From Streptomyces sclerotialus (GTDB lineage: Bacteria > Actinomycetota > Actinomycetes > Streptomycetales > Streptomycetaceae), in NCBI GenBank assembly GCA_000719105.1, contig JODX01000001.1, positions 372,001-436,000 on the forward strand: 64,000 nt of DNA, written 5' to 3'. Within the stretch, counting starts at the first letter, position 1. Every line of letters starts with the position of its first letter. Below the pieces are notes generated by a model that had not been told where the DNA came from, searched no databases, and saw only the letters and a list, made by a program, of their open reading frames with translations. Positions 52,026 through 61,242 of the stretch are shown piece by piece. The translations under genes were made by a program, and so were the position numbers.

Positions 52026-53894
52026 GTGCCGGAAATAACGCGGGGCGGTGCTCCGGGAACGCTGGTGACCGGACGGTACCGGCTGGTCGAAAGCATTGGG
52101 CAAGGGGGAATGGGGCGGGTGTGGCGGGCCGCCGACGAAATACTCGACCGTCAGGTGGCCGTCAAGGAAATGCGGATCGACGGCCTCGACGCGGAGGACA
52201 GCCGGACCCGTCGGCAGCGGACCCTGCGGGAGGCCCGCGCCACGGCGCGTATCGACCACCCCAACGTGGTGCGGGTGTACGACGTCGTGGACGAGGGCGA
52301 CCGGCTGTGGATCGTCATGGAACTGGTCGACGGGCGCTCCCTCGGGGGCATCCTCCGCGAGGACGGCCCGCTGGACGTGCGCGAGGCGGCCCGGATCGGA
52401 CTGCAGCTGACGTCGGCCCTGGAGCAGGTGCACGCCGGGGGAGTCCTGCACCGGGACATCAAGCCGGCCAACGTCCTCGTCGAGCGCGGCGGCAGCCACC
52501 GTGTGGTGCTCACCGACTTCGGCATCGCCGCGATCCAGGACGCCGAGGCGCTCACGATGGCCGGGATGCTCGTCGGGTCGCCCGACTACATGGCCCCCGA
52601 GCGCGTCTCGGGCCGCCCCCAGGGCCCGCCCTCCGACCTGTGGTCCCTGGGCGCGACCCTGTGCGCGGCCCTCTGCGGCAGCTCCCCGTTCGCCCGCCCC
52701 TCGACCCTCTCCACGCTGCACGCGGTGCTGTACGAGGAGCCGGACATCCCCGCAGAGGCGGGCGGGTTACGGGACATCCTGACCGCCCTGCTGGAGAAGG
52801 AGCCGTCGGAACGGCCCGGCCTGGAGGCGGTGGCCGCGGTTCTCGAGCCGCTGACGACGGCGGGTGTCGCCACGGTGCTGATGGAGCCCGAGCCGGTGCT
52901 CGAGCCCGAGCCTCGGCCGACGCCCGAACCCGGGCCCCAGCCGGATGAACCCCAGCCGGATGAACCCCAGCCGGATGAAATCCGGCTGGATGAACTCCAG
53001 CCGAATGAACCCGAGCCGGAGACAGGGGAGGGGAAACCAGCCGCCCCCCACCCCGGGAACGCCTCCTCCGAGGCACCCCCCGGCGGCACCCCCGAACTCC
53101 CTTCCACCGGCCCGTCCCCCACCGCCACGACCGTCGCCGCCGCCACGCCGGTCACGACGAACAGGAACGGCCCGCCCGCGAACGACCCGCCCGCACCCTC
53201 CGAAGTTCCCTTCCGCCCGCCGGGTCCACCAGGTCCGCCGAGCCCACCGCGTCCCCACCGCACCAGGCGCCGTGTCGGCCTGGCCGTCGCGGGAACGGTG
53301 CTCGCGGGAGTCGTCGCCGCGCTCGTCGTCCCGGCGCTGGGCGGCCCGCCGGGGGACCGGGACGGGGCCTCCGGGTCTCCGTCGGCGACCTCGGCCTCCC
53401 CGGCCGGCTCGCCGTCCTCCCCGCCCCCCACCGTCGGCGGCACCGCGCGCCCGCCCACCTCCCCCGAGGTGCCGGAGGGAGCGCGGCGCGAGGCCGGACT
53501 GTACGCGTGGGTCCCGCCCGAGAACTGGCAGCGCGTCGCGCAGAGCGGCGCCGAGGTCCACTACACCTCGCCCGACCGGACCCAGGAGATCCTCGCCAAC
53601 GCCGCGCCGGCCCGCGGCGACCTGCTGACCCAGTGGCGGAACAAGGAGGAGCAGGACACCAGCAAGGGCCTGGACTACCGGAGGATCCGCCTGGAGGAGA
53701 CCACGTTCCGGGGCGCGCCCGCGGTGGTGTGGGAGTACACCGTCACGGCGCGGGGCCTGCCCTGGCACGTCCGCCTGCTCGGCTTCCGCAGCGGTGGCAC
53801 CTCGTACGAGATCAGCACCTGGTACCGCCCGGACACCGAGGACGAGGCCCTGACCACGTACGAACGGGTCAGGGACTCCTTCACTCCTTTGTGA
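52026..53894 (+). CDS. membrane Ser/Thr protein kinase with a TTA codon
   Basis: 622 residues from GTG 52026 (GGGGGC upstream). Kinase domain (about 15-280): GQGGMGRVW, VAVKEM, HRDIKPANVL, DFGIA and a GSPDYMAPE activation end. A Pro/Glu-rich linker follows, with PQPDE repeats, then one helix (VAGTVLAGVVAALVVPALG) and a 165-residue extracytoplasmic domain with no PASTA motif. Codon 248 is TTA (52767-52769), so translation may need bldA tRNA. Its 3' end overlaps the convergent permease by 14 bp. Confidence 0.92.
   Translation: MPEITRGGAPGTLVTGRYRLVESIGQGGMGRVWRAADEILDRQVAVKEMRIDGLDAEDSRTRRQRTLREARATARIDHPNVVRVYDVVDEGDRLWIVMELVDGRSLGGILREDGPLDVREAARIGLQLTSALEQVHAGGVLHRDIKPANVLVERGGSHRVVLTDFGIAAIQDAEALTMAGMLVGSPDYMAPERVSGRPQGPPSDLWSLGATLCAALCGSSPFARPSTLSTLHAVLYEEPDIPAEAGGLRDILTALLEKEPSERPGLEAVAAVLEPLTTAGVATVLMEPEPVLEPEPRPTPEPGPQPDEPQPDEPQPDEIRLDELQPNEPEPETGEGKPAAPHPGNASSEAPPGGTPELPSTGPSPTATTVAAATPVTTNRNGPPANDPPAPSEVPFRPPGPPGPPSPPRPHRTRRRVGLAVAGTVLAGVVAALVVPALGGPPGDRDGASGSPSATSASPAGSPSSPPPTVGGTARPPTSPEVPEGARREAGLYAWVPPENWQRVAQSGAEVHYTSPDRTQEILANAAPARGDLLTQWRNKEEQDTSKGLDYRRIRLEETTFRGAPAVVWEYTVTARGLPWHVRLLGFRSGGTSYEISTWYRPDTEDEALTTYERVRDSFTPL
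52935..52979. repeat. 15-bp repeat in the kinase linker
   Basis: Three perfect copies of CCCCAGCCGGATGAA encode PQPDE units; further diverged copies follow. Confidence 0.9.
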
Positions 53895-55362
53895 GCCCCT
53901 TGGAGCCCGTGAGCTCCTCGGCCTCCGCGGGCTCCGTGCGCCCCGTGGCCCCGGCGAGCTTCTGCCGGACCAGCGAGATGCCGACCACGACCGCCGCCAC
54001 CAGCAGCGACAGCAGCAGGATCTCGCGGTTGCCGTGCTCGGTGTCGGTGAGCATGTAGACCAGCACGAACACGATCAGCCCGATCGTCGCCCAGGTCAGA
54101 TACGGGTACAGCCACATCCGCACGACGAGCTTCTCCGGCGACTCGCGCTCGAGCAGCTTGCGCATCCGCAGCTGCGAGAAGCAGATCACCAGCCACACGA
54201 AGAGGGCGACGGCGCCCGAGGAGTTGACCAGGAAGAGGAAGATCGAGTCGGGGAAGGCGTAGTTGAGGAAGACCGCCACGAACCCGAAGACCACGGAGGA
54301 GAGGATCGCCGCCATCGGCACGCCGCGCGCGTTGGTCCGCGCGAACGCCCTGGGCGCGTCACCGCGCCGGCCGAGCGAGAACGCCATCCGGGAGGCCGTG
54401 TAGAGGCCCGAGTTGAGGCAGGACAGCACGGACGTCAGCACGATGAAGTTCATGATCTGACCGGCGTGGGGGATACCCAGGGAGTCCAGGGCGGCGACGT
54501 AGCTGCCGTCCTCCTCGATCGACTTCGCGTCCCACGGCAGCAGCGTCACGACGACGAAGATCGAACCGAGGTAGAAGACGGCGATGCGCCAGATGATGCT
54601 GTTGGTGGCCTTGGTGACCGCGTTGGCCGGGTCGCCGGTCTCACCGGCCGCGAGCGTCGCGATCTCGCTGCCCATGAAGGAGAAGACGACGAGCAGCACG
54701 CCGACGAGGATGGCGCCGGGGCCGTTCGGCAGGAAGCCGCCGTGTTCGGTGAGGTTGGCGAGGCCCGCCTGCTCGGCGTCGACGCCCGGTAGCACCCCGA
54801 AGACGGCGAGCAGACCGATGACGATGAACGCGGCGATCGCCACGACCTTGATCCCGGCGAACCAGAACTCGAACTCGCCGTAGGAGCCCACGGAGACCAG
54901 GTTGGTCGCGGTCAGCACGAGCATCACGATGAGCGCCCAGCCCCACTGGGGCACGGCCGGGATCCATCCCTCCAGGATCACGGCGCCCGCGGTGGCCTCC
55001 ACCGCCAGCACCACGACCCAGAAGAACCAGTAGAGCCAGCCGATCGAGAACCCGGCCCAGCGCCCGAGCGCCCGGTCCGCGTGCGCGGAGAACGAGCCCG
55101 ACGTCGGGTTCGCCGCCGACATCTCCCCGAGCATCCGCATCACCAGGACGACGAGCGTGCCGACGAGCGCGTACGACAGGAGGATGCCGGGCCCGGCGGT
55201 GGCGATGCCGGAGCTGGAACCGACGAAGAGCCCGGCACCGATGACGCCACCGATGGCGATCATGGAGAGGTGGCGGCTCTTGAGTCCGGCCTGGAGGCCG
55301 CCGGAGTCGTCGGGGCCGCCGGGGCCACCGGTGGGTTCCGTCAGGGTCGGCTGCGAGGTCAT
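53881..55362 (-). CDS. amino-acid permease (APC superfamily), second copy
   Basis: 493 residues from ATG 55362 (GAAGGGA upstream). Same subfamily as the permease at 48.6 kb: HLSMIAIGGVIGAGLFVGSS, EMSAANPTSGSFSAHADRALG and FWFAGIKVVAIAAFIVIG line up closely. The shared LKSRHLSMIA start and end regions indicate an old duplication. Substrate unknown, probably a related amino acid. No terminator separates it from the convergent kinase gene. Confidence 0.9.
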   Translation of the reverse strand: MTSQPTLTEPTGGPGGPDDSGGLQAGLKSRHLSMIAIGGVIGAGLFVGSSSGIATAGPGILLSYALVGTLVVLVMRMLGEMSAANPTSGSFSAHADRALGRWAGFSIGWLYWFFWVVVLAVEATAGAVILEGWIPAVPQWGWALIVMLVLTATNLVSVGSYGEFEFWFAGIKVVAIAAFIVIGLLAVFGVLPGVDAEQAGLANLTEHGGFLPNGPGAILVGVLLVVFSFMGSEIATLAAGETGDPANAVTKATNSIIWRIAVFYLGSIFVVVTLLPWDAKSIEEDGSYVAALDSLGIPHAGQIMNFIVLTSVLSCLNSGLYTASRMAFSLGRRGDAPRAFARTNARGVPMAAILSSVVFGFVAVFLNYAFPDSIFLFLVNSSGAVALFVWLVICFSQLRMRKLLERESPEKLVVRMWLYPYLTWATIGLIVFVLVYMLTDTEHGNREILLLSLLVAAVVVGISLVRQKLAGATGRTEPAEAEELTGSKGLTKE

Positions 55363-55577
55363 GGGGGTCCCTTCGTGCAGCTGTACAGGAGGCACGGGCA
55401 CACGCGGTGCCTGGGCTTGTTACAAGTCGGTCCAGTGAATCGGAGGCGAAGGGATTCCTGAACCTTTGATTCCAGATCGTTACTTGAGGTTTCCTTGAGG
55501 TTCTATAGCCTCACGGAGGGTTTTCGCGGTCGCCACCCCGACAGGCCGCGCCGAAACGGGCGTGTCACACTCGGACC

Positions 55578-56072
55578 ATGCGCGTCTACCTCGGCTCGGA
55601 TCACGCCGGCTACGAACTGAAGAATCACCTGGTCGAGTGGCTGCAGGCCGCCGGCCACGAGCCCGTCGACTGCGGGCCCCACATCTACGACGCCCAGGAC
55701 GACTACCCGCCGTTCTGCCTCCGTGCCGCCGAGAAGACGGCCGCCGACCCCGACTCGCTCGGCATCGTGATCGGCGGTTCGGGCAACGGGGAGCAGATCG
55801 CCGCGAACAAGGTCGCCGGCGTCCGCGCCGCCCTCGCCTGGAGCGTGGAGACCGCGCAGCTGGGCCGTGAGCACAACAACGCGAACGTCATCGCGGTCGG
55901 CGCCCGCATGCACAGCCAGGAAGAGGCGACCAAGTTCGTCGAAACCTTCCTGAGCACCCCGTTCTCGGGCGACGAACGCCACGTCCGCCGTATCGAGATG
56001 CTCGCCGAGTACGAGACGACGGGCACCCTCCCGGCCATCCCGGCCCACCACCCGCAGGCGCCGCAGGCGTAA
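55578..56072 (+). CDS. rpiB: ribose-5-phosphate isomerase B
   Basis: 164 residues. SDHAGYELK, the GGSGNGEQIAANKVAGVRAALAW loop, and ARE HNNANV-type region. As in mycobacterial RpiB, the catalytic Cys of the E. coli enzyme is absent and Glu (GNGEQ) is the base. Pentose-phosphate pathway, cytoplasm. No good ribosome site before the ATG; a leaderless message is possible. Confidence 0.95.
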   Translation: MRVYLGSDHAGYELKNHLVEWLQAAGHEPVDCGPHIYDAQDDYPPFCLRAAEKTAADPDSLGIVIGGSGNGEQIAANKVAGVRAALAWSVETAQLGREHNNANVIAVGARMHSQEEATKFVETFLSTPFSGDERHVRRIEMLAEYETTGTLPAIPAHHPQAPQA

Positions 56073-56098
56073 GGACGCCCCTCGCGACAGCAGGTCCC

Positions 56099-56122
56099 GT
56101 AGGCCCACGCATGTGGGCCTAC
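56099..56122. terminator. terminator after rpiB
   Basis: GTAGGCCCAC-GCAT-GTGGGCCTAC, perfect 10-bp stem. Confidence 0.75.
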
Positions 56123-56213
56123 AGTCGTTCGCCGGCACGTACCGGCCCCCACAGCCGCGCATACGCCCCCTCTCATCCCCCCACGCCATCACGCACCCCC
56201 ACCGGAGGCCCCC

Positions 56214-57032
56214 GTGCCCGAAGGGCACACCATCCACCGCCTGGCCGAGGACTACCTCGCGGCGTTCGGCGGCCGGACGGCCCGTGTCACCAGCCCGCAG
56301 GGCAAGTTCGCGGACGCCGCGGCCCTGCTCGACGGCACGGCGCTGACCACGGCGGAGGCCCACGGCAAGCACCTGTTCCTCCGCTTCGGCCCCGCGGCCG
56401 CCGGTAACTGGGTCCACATCCACCTCGGCCTCTTCGGCAAGGTCGGCTTCGGCCCGGCGCCCGCCCCCGCGCCCACCGACACGGTGCGCCTGCGCCTCGC
56501 GAACGACACGTCGTACGTGGACCTCCGCGGCCCCACCACCTGCGCACTGATCACCGAGGACGAGAAGGACGCCATACACGCCCGCCTCGGCCCGGACCCC
56601 CTCCGCCCGGACGCCGACCCGGACGGGGCGTACCGCCGCATCTCCCGCAGCCGTACGACGATCGCCGCCCTGCTGATGGACCAGAAGGTCATCGCGGGCG
56701 TCGGCAACGTCTACCGCGCCGAGGTCCTCTTCCGGCACGGCATCGACCCGTACCGCGCGGGCAAGGACATCACCCGCGGCGAGTGGGACGCGATGTGGGC
56801 CGACCTCGTGGAGCTGATGCGCGAAGGCGTGCGCAACAACCGCATCGACACCGTCCGCCCCGAGCACACCCCCGAGGCCATGGGGCGCCCGCCGCGCGTC
56901 GACGACCACGGCGGCGAGGTGTACGTGTACCGCAGGACGAACCTCCCCTGCCACATCTGTGGCGGCGAGATCCGCACCGCCGGTCTCGCCGCCCGCAACC
57001 TCTTCTGGTGCCCCGCCTGCCAGAAGGCCTGA
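56214..57032 (+). CDS. Fpg/Nei-family DNA glycosylase
   Basis: 272 residues from GTG 56214 (CGGAGG upstream). Catalytic N-terminus PEGHT (Pro2, Glu3), the VIAGVGNVYRAEVLFRHGI helix-two-turn-helix and a four-Cys zinc finger (CHIC...CPAC). The PEGHT start is of the Nei2 (endonuclease VIII) type rather than MutM (PELPE). It removes oxidised bases. Next to rpiB, a common actinobacterial order. Confidence 0.94.
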   Translation: MPEGHTIHRLAEDYLAAFGGRTARVTSPQGKFADAAALLDGTALTTAEAHGKHLFLRFGPAAAGNWVHIHLGLFGKVGFGPAPAPAPTDTVRLRLANDTSYVDLRGPTTCALITEDEKDAIHARLGPDPLRPDADPDGAYRRISRSRTTIAALLMDQKVIAGVGNVYRAEVLFRHGIDPYRAGKDITRGEWDAMWADLVELMREGVRNNRIDTVRPEHTPEAMGRPPRVDDHGGEVYVYRRTNLPCHICGGEIRTAGLAARNLFWCPACQKA

Positions 57033-57075
57033 CGGCGGGGCGCCGGGAGGAGCGGCCGGCCCCGGCCGTGTCGTT

Positions 57076-58305
57076 TCAGAACCCGTGCGGCAGCCAGGGC
57101 GCCACCGCGGACCCGAAGGCGACCGACGCCTCCGCCAGCGCCCCCTGCCGCAGCTCCCGCACCCGCCCGGCCGCCGCCAGCGACGCCAGGCTCGTGCCGC
57201 CCAGATAGGCCGCCCCGAGGTCCCGTACGGACAGCGAGAGATCGGCGGGCTCGTCGGTGCGCTTGCAGCCGGCGCCCTTCGCGTCGCCCGTGAGCCGCCA
57301 GCGCCCGGCGTTCCAGGGGCAGAACGCGTCCTCGACCTCGAACACCACGTCCACCGGCGTCAGGTACGTCCGCGCCTCCAGCGCCGCGCCCACGTCCACC
57401 AGCCGCAGGTGCAGCGCGTCCCGTATCCGTATGGAGCACCGGCGGACGTCGGAGACCATGTGCAGCCACGGCTCGTCGACGGGCCGCCCGGGCGCGACCA
57501 CCTTCGACGTCAGGTCGATGTCGAACAGGAACCGCCACAGCGCCGCGTGCGCGGCCGGGTCCAAGGCCTCCAGGTCGCTGAGGTGCACGGTGCCCCGGGG
57601 ACCCGCCCCGTCCCACTCCGGCTTGACCCGGTAGCGGGCGTACCCCACGACATCCGCCCCCCGTTCGGCCAGCACGCACTGGAGCGCGGACTGTCCGCCC
57701 CGGTCGCTCTCCGGGTCCAGCAGCCCGAGCCGCTCCCAGCCGGGCCGCCGCGCCAGCATCCCCGGCCGCTCCGACACCCGCCGTGCGTACAGGGCCTCGC
57801 ACGCGTCGAGAGCGTCGGCGGGCGCGCTGTAGCGCAGCCGTACGCCGTCGGTGCCGGGCGGCACGGACAGCCGTACGCGGCCGGTGTCCACCTCGGCGTC
57901 GATCTGGTGGGTGGCGATGCCGTATCCGAACCGGCCGTAGATCTCGGGTTCGGAGGCGGTCAGTACGGCGAGCGGCTCGCCCCAGGAGCGGACGTCGTCC
58001 AGTTGCCGCCGCATCATGGTCCGCAGCAGACCGCGCCGCCGGTGCGTGGCGGCGACGCTCACCATGGTGACACCCGCGGCGGGCACCGACGCGCCGCCGG
58101 GCACGGTGACCCGGAAGGAGAACGCGCCCGCCGTGCCCACGCACTCGTCGCCGTCCCAGAGGCCGATGGACCGGTCGTGCTCCGTGAGCGCGTTGTACAG
58201 TTCGCGCTCCTCGGGCGCCTCGGGCACCCCACCGAAGGACCGGATCAGCGTGCCGTACCAGATGTCCCAGTCGGGCTTCCGCAGCACGCGCACGTCAGTC
58301 TTCAT
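57076..58305 (-). CDS. Eis-like GNAT acetyltransferase
   Basis: 409 residues. N-terminal GNAT half with acetyl-CoA motif VSVAATHRRRGLLRTMMRRQL, central second GNAT-like domain and C-terminal SCP2-like domain, ending in a free Phe carboxylate (PWLPHGF), as in mycobacterial Eis. Eis proteins acetylate aminoglycosides or other amines. TAGGCA, 7 nt before ATG 58305, could be a -10 of a leaderless message. Confidence 0.9.
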   Translation of the reverse strand: MKTDVRVLRKPDWDIWYGTLIRSFGGVPEAPEERELYNALTEHDRSIGLWDGDECVGTAGAFSFRVTVPGGASVPAAGVTMVSVAATHRRRGLLRTMMRRQLDDVRSWGEPLAVLTASEPEIYGRFGYGIATHQIDAEVDTGRVRLSVPPGTDGVRLRYSAPADALDACEALYARRVSERPGMLARRPGWERLGLLDPESDRGGQSALQCVLAERGADVVGYARYRVKPEWDGAGPRGTVHLSDLEALDPAAHAALWRFLFDIDLTSKVVAPGRPVDEPWLHMVSDVRRCSIRIRDALHLRLVDVGAALEARTYLTPVDVVFEVEDAFCPWNAGRWRLTGDAKGAGCKRTDEPADLSLSVRDLGAAYLGGTSLASLAAAGRVRELRQGALAEASVAFGSAVAPWLPHGF

Positions 58306-58488
58306 GGGGCCATGCCTACCAGGGCGATCCGGGGTGAGCGAGTCGTTTTCCCCGTGGATCCGCCGCCGTCCGCGGTACGCCCGGGTGCGGGGTCCCGTGT
58401 GAGATTCATCGTCAACGGGCTCTCGGAAGGGGGACAAGTGGGACCTCCCGTGCACGGTGGCTGGTCCGATGGATAAGGTCCCGATGCA

Positions 58489-59658
58489 ATGGCAGAAGGA
58501 CGAGAACGGCGCGCGGCGGCCGATACGTTCCCGGCCCGGTTGAAGAAGCAGATCCACCGGGTCCGCACCGGCCTGCGCAAAGCGGCCGTGGACTACTTCC
58601 GGGGCGACGGCTCGGACTGGATCGCACTGGCCGGTCTGATGCTGACGATCCCCGTGATCGCCTGCTGCACGATGATCAACTCGGTGTGGGTGGCACCGGC
58701 CTCACTCGTGCTGCCGATCGTCGCGGGCGGCCTGCTGCTGCGCCCCGCCAGCCTGCTCGCCCTGTACGCGGCCGCCGCGACCGCGCTCATAGTCGAGTCC
58801 GTGCGGCTCGGCCCCTATACGGAGGGCCCGGCCCGGGTGACGCCGGGCGTCGTCCTCGTCGTCGCCGCCTGCGGCTTCTTCGGGCTGCTGATCGCGCAGT
58901 TCCGCAGCCGGGTGGGCGTGCCCTGGCGGCGGGGCGGCACGATGCTGTTCGACCTGCGGGAACGGATCCGGGTGCAGAGCAAGCTGCCGCAGCTTCCGGT
59001 GGGCTGGCACCGTGAGATGGCGCTGCGTCCCGCGGGCGGCCAGTCCTTCTCGGGCGACTTCGTGGTCGCGGCCCGCACCAACGGGGGCCGCACGCTGGAG
59101 GTCGTCCTGACGGACGTCTCCGGCAAGGGCATGGACGCGGGTTCACGGGCCCTGCTGCTGTCCGGGGCGTTCGGCGGACTGCTGGGGTCCCTGCCGCCGC
59201 ACGCCTTCCTGCCCGCCGCCAACGGCTATCTGCTCCGCCAGGACTGGGACGAGGGCTTCGCGACCTCCATCCACCTCGTGCTCGACCTGGACTCCGGCGA
59301 CTACGAACTCTTCTCCGCGGGCCACCCGCCGGGTCTCCAGCTCAGCGCCGGGAACGGCCGCTGGGAGGAGAAGACGGCGGAGGGCCCGCTGCTCGGGGTG
59401 TACGACGGTGCCCAGTTCGACCCGGTCAAGGGCTCGCTGCGCCCCGGTGACGTGCTGATGCTGTTCACGGACGGCCTGGTGGAGACGTCCGACCGGGACA
59501 TCGTCGAGGGCATCGACCGCCTGACGGGCGAGGCCGACCGCTATGTCGCCGGCGGTTTCCGGGGCGCGGCCTGGCACCTCATCGAGGCGGTCGCCAAGGA
59601 CGTCAACGACGACCGGGCGCTGCTGCTGATCTGCCGCGAGGGCCCCACGGCGCGGTGA
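58489..59658 (+). CDS. SpoIIE-type PP2C phosphatase with membrane N-terminus
   Basis: 389 residues. Two to four helices in the first 150 residues (WIALAGLMLTIPVIACCTMI, ASLVLPIVAGGLLLRPA, PGVVLVVAACGFFGLLIA), then the SpoIIE/RsbU phosphatase: QSFSGDFVVA, VLTDVSGKGMDAG, FSAGHPPGLQL and LFTDGLVE. Such proteins dephosphorylate anti-anti-sigma factors. TAAGGT, 9 nt before ATG 58489, suggests a leaderless or near-leaderless start. Divergent from the acetyltransferase. Confidence 0.92.
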   Translation: MAEGRERRAAADTFPARLKKQIHRVRTGLRKAAVDYFRGDGSDWIALAGLMLTIPVIACCTMINSVWVAPASLVLPIVAGGLLLRPASLLALYAAAATALIVESVRLGPYTEGPARVTPGVVLVVAACGFFGLLIAQFRSRVGVPWRRGGTMLFDLRERIRVQSKLPQLPVGWHREMALRPAGGQSFSGDFVVAARTNGGRTLEVVLTDVSGKGMDAGSRALLLSGAFGGLLGSLPPHAFLPAANGYLLRQDWDEGFATSIHLVLDLDSGDYELFSAGHPPGLQLSAGNGRWEEKTAEGPLLGVYDGAQFDPVKGSLRPGDVLMLFTDGLVETSDRDIVEGIDRLTGEADRYVAGGFRGAAWHLIEAVAKDVNDDRALLLICREGPTAR

Positions 59659-59701
59659 CCCGACGTCACCGCGTGCCAGGGGGCCCCGCCGGCGGCAGGC
59701 G

Positions 59702-60964
59702 TCATCCCACCAGCTCGGGCGTCTTCGTCTCCCGGTGCTCCGGGAGCAGTCGGTCCGGCAGGATGCGGGCCAGCCAGGGGGAGCGGACCGCGGCCAGCGG
59801 GCCGAGCACCGCCAGCAGCAGCACGTAGCCGGCGATGAAGGGCGACAGCCTCTCGTCCAGCCCCGCCCCCGCGGCCATCGTGGCCAGGATCAGCGCGAAC
59901 TCGCCGCGCGCCAGCAGCGTCGTCGAGATGTTCGCGGCCGGCTGCGCGCCGAAGGAGTACACGCGCGCCGCCGCGATTCCGGCCAGCACGTTCATCGCCA
60001 GGGTCAGCGCCACGGCGGCCAGCACCGGCCACACCACCATCGGCAGGTCCCCGGGGTCGATGGAGAGCCCGAAGGCGAAGAAGAAGATGGCGCCGAAGGC
60101 GTCCCGCAGCGGGTGCACCAGCGTGCGTATGCGGTCACCGGAGGCCGTGCTGCCCAGCATCAGACCCACCATGAACGCGCCGATCGCGTCCGCCACGCCG
60201 AACCACTCCGACACCCCGGCGACGAACACCGCCGCCCCGAGGAAGGAGATGACGAGCAGCTCGTCGTCGCGGGTGGCGAAGAGCCGGCCCACGATCCGTG
60301 TCCCGAACCGCGCGGCCAGCGCCAGGAGCAGCAGGAACCCGAAGGCCTTGCCCGCGTCCAGCACCGCCGAGGACAGCGAGTCGGCCCCGGACAGGATGGG
60401 CTGCAGCGCCGCCAGGTAGAGGGCGAGGAAGATGTCCTCGACCACGATGATGCCCAGGATCGGCTTGGTCTCGGGGTTGCCCAGCCGGCCCGTGTCCACC
60501 AGCACCTTGGTCACGATCGCGGACGACGAGATGCCGAGCACTCCGGCGAGGACCAGGGCCTCGGACGTGCCCCAGCCGAGGGCGAAGCCGAAGCCCAGGC
60601 CCGCGCCGACGTTCAGCGCGAGATACGTGCCGCCGGCGATCGCCATCTTGCGGCCGCCCGCTTTGAGGTCGTCGAGGTGGAACTCCAGACCCAGGTAGAA
60701 GAGCAGCAGCACCAGACCGAGCGCGGAGAGCATCTCCATGTCGTGCGGGTCCGAGAGGAGCACGACGCCCGGTGTGTGCGGGCCGAGGAGTATCCCGGCC
60801 AGGATGAACAGCGGAATGGTGGGCAGTCCGATGCGCCCGCCGAGGCGCGCGAGAACGGCGGCGGCGAGGAACGCCCCGCCCATGGCGATGAGGGTGTCTG
60901 CGTGTCCGATGGGCCCTACCTCCAGTTCGGCTTGTGCGACGAGAGCGCGGGTACCTGGGCGCAT
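59702..60964 (-). CDS. CPA2-type cation/proton antiporter
   Basis: 420 residues, about 12 helices. KefB/GerN-like segments: GRIGLPTIPLFILAGILLGPHTPG, FYLGLEFHLDDLKAGGRK, SSSAIVTKVLVDTGRLGNPE and VEDIFLA. No TrkA-C domain in the protein and no separate regulatory subunit gene next to it, unusual for this group in Streptomyces. Exchanges K+ or Na+ for protons. The upstream region has repeats and a palindrome. Confidence 0.9.
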   Translation of the reverse strand: MRPGTRALVAQAELEVGPIGHADTLIAMGGAFLAAAVLARLGGRIGLPTIPLFILAGILLGPHTPGVVLLSDPHDMEMLSALGLVLLLFYLGLEFHLDDLKAGGRKMAIAGGTYLALNVGAGLGFGFALGWGTSEALVLAGVLGISSSAIVTKVLVDTGRLGNPETKPILGIIVVEDIFLALYLAALQPILSGADSLSSAVLDAGKAFGFLLLLALAARFGTRIVGRLFATRDDELLVISFLGAAVFVAGVSEWFGVADAIGAFMVGLMLGSTASGDRIRTLVHPLRDAFGAIFFFAFGLSIDPGDLPMVVWPVLAAVALTLAMNVLAGIAAARVYSFGAQPAANISTTLLARGEFALILATMAAGAGLDERLSPFIAGYVLLLAVLGPLAAVRSPWLARILPDRLLPEHRETKTPELVG

Positions 60965-61021
60965 GAGGACGCGGAGCCGGTGGTACCGCTGTGACGCACG
61001 GGCATTGGCGACGCAAAGGAT

Positions 61022-61069
61022 GCGTCAATGAAGCGTCAAGAAAACGTCAATAGTTACTTTACCAAAGTA
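61022..61069. promoter_or_regulatory. 11-bp direct repeats and palindrome upstream of the antiporter
   Basis: Three 11-nt units (61022-61032, 61033-61043, 61044-61054) share GTCAA, a spacing like PhoP boxes (11-nt repeats with core GTTCA). TACTTT-ACC-AAAGTA (61055-61069) follows directly. About 60-100 bp upstream of the antiporter start. Confidence 0.55.
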
Positions 61070-61140
61070 TCGCGCGGCACGGACGGCGCGAACGACGGGC
61101 CGACGTACCGACGGGCCGGGCGGGCCGCAGGCAAAGCAGA

Positions 61141-61178
61141 GGGGCCGGGCGGAGAGAGGAGTCTCTCCGCCCGGCCCC
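61141..61178. terminator. terminator of the acyltransferase gene
   Basis: Perfect 17-bp stem GGGGCCGGGCGGAGAGA and its complement, loop GGAG. Confidence 0.88.
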
Positions 61179-61242
61179 GCAACGCGTACCGGCCCCCGTA
61201 TCCACCCGGATCGTCAGATGAGGATCAGGATCAGGATCGGGA

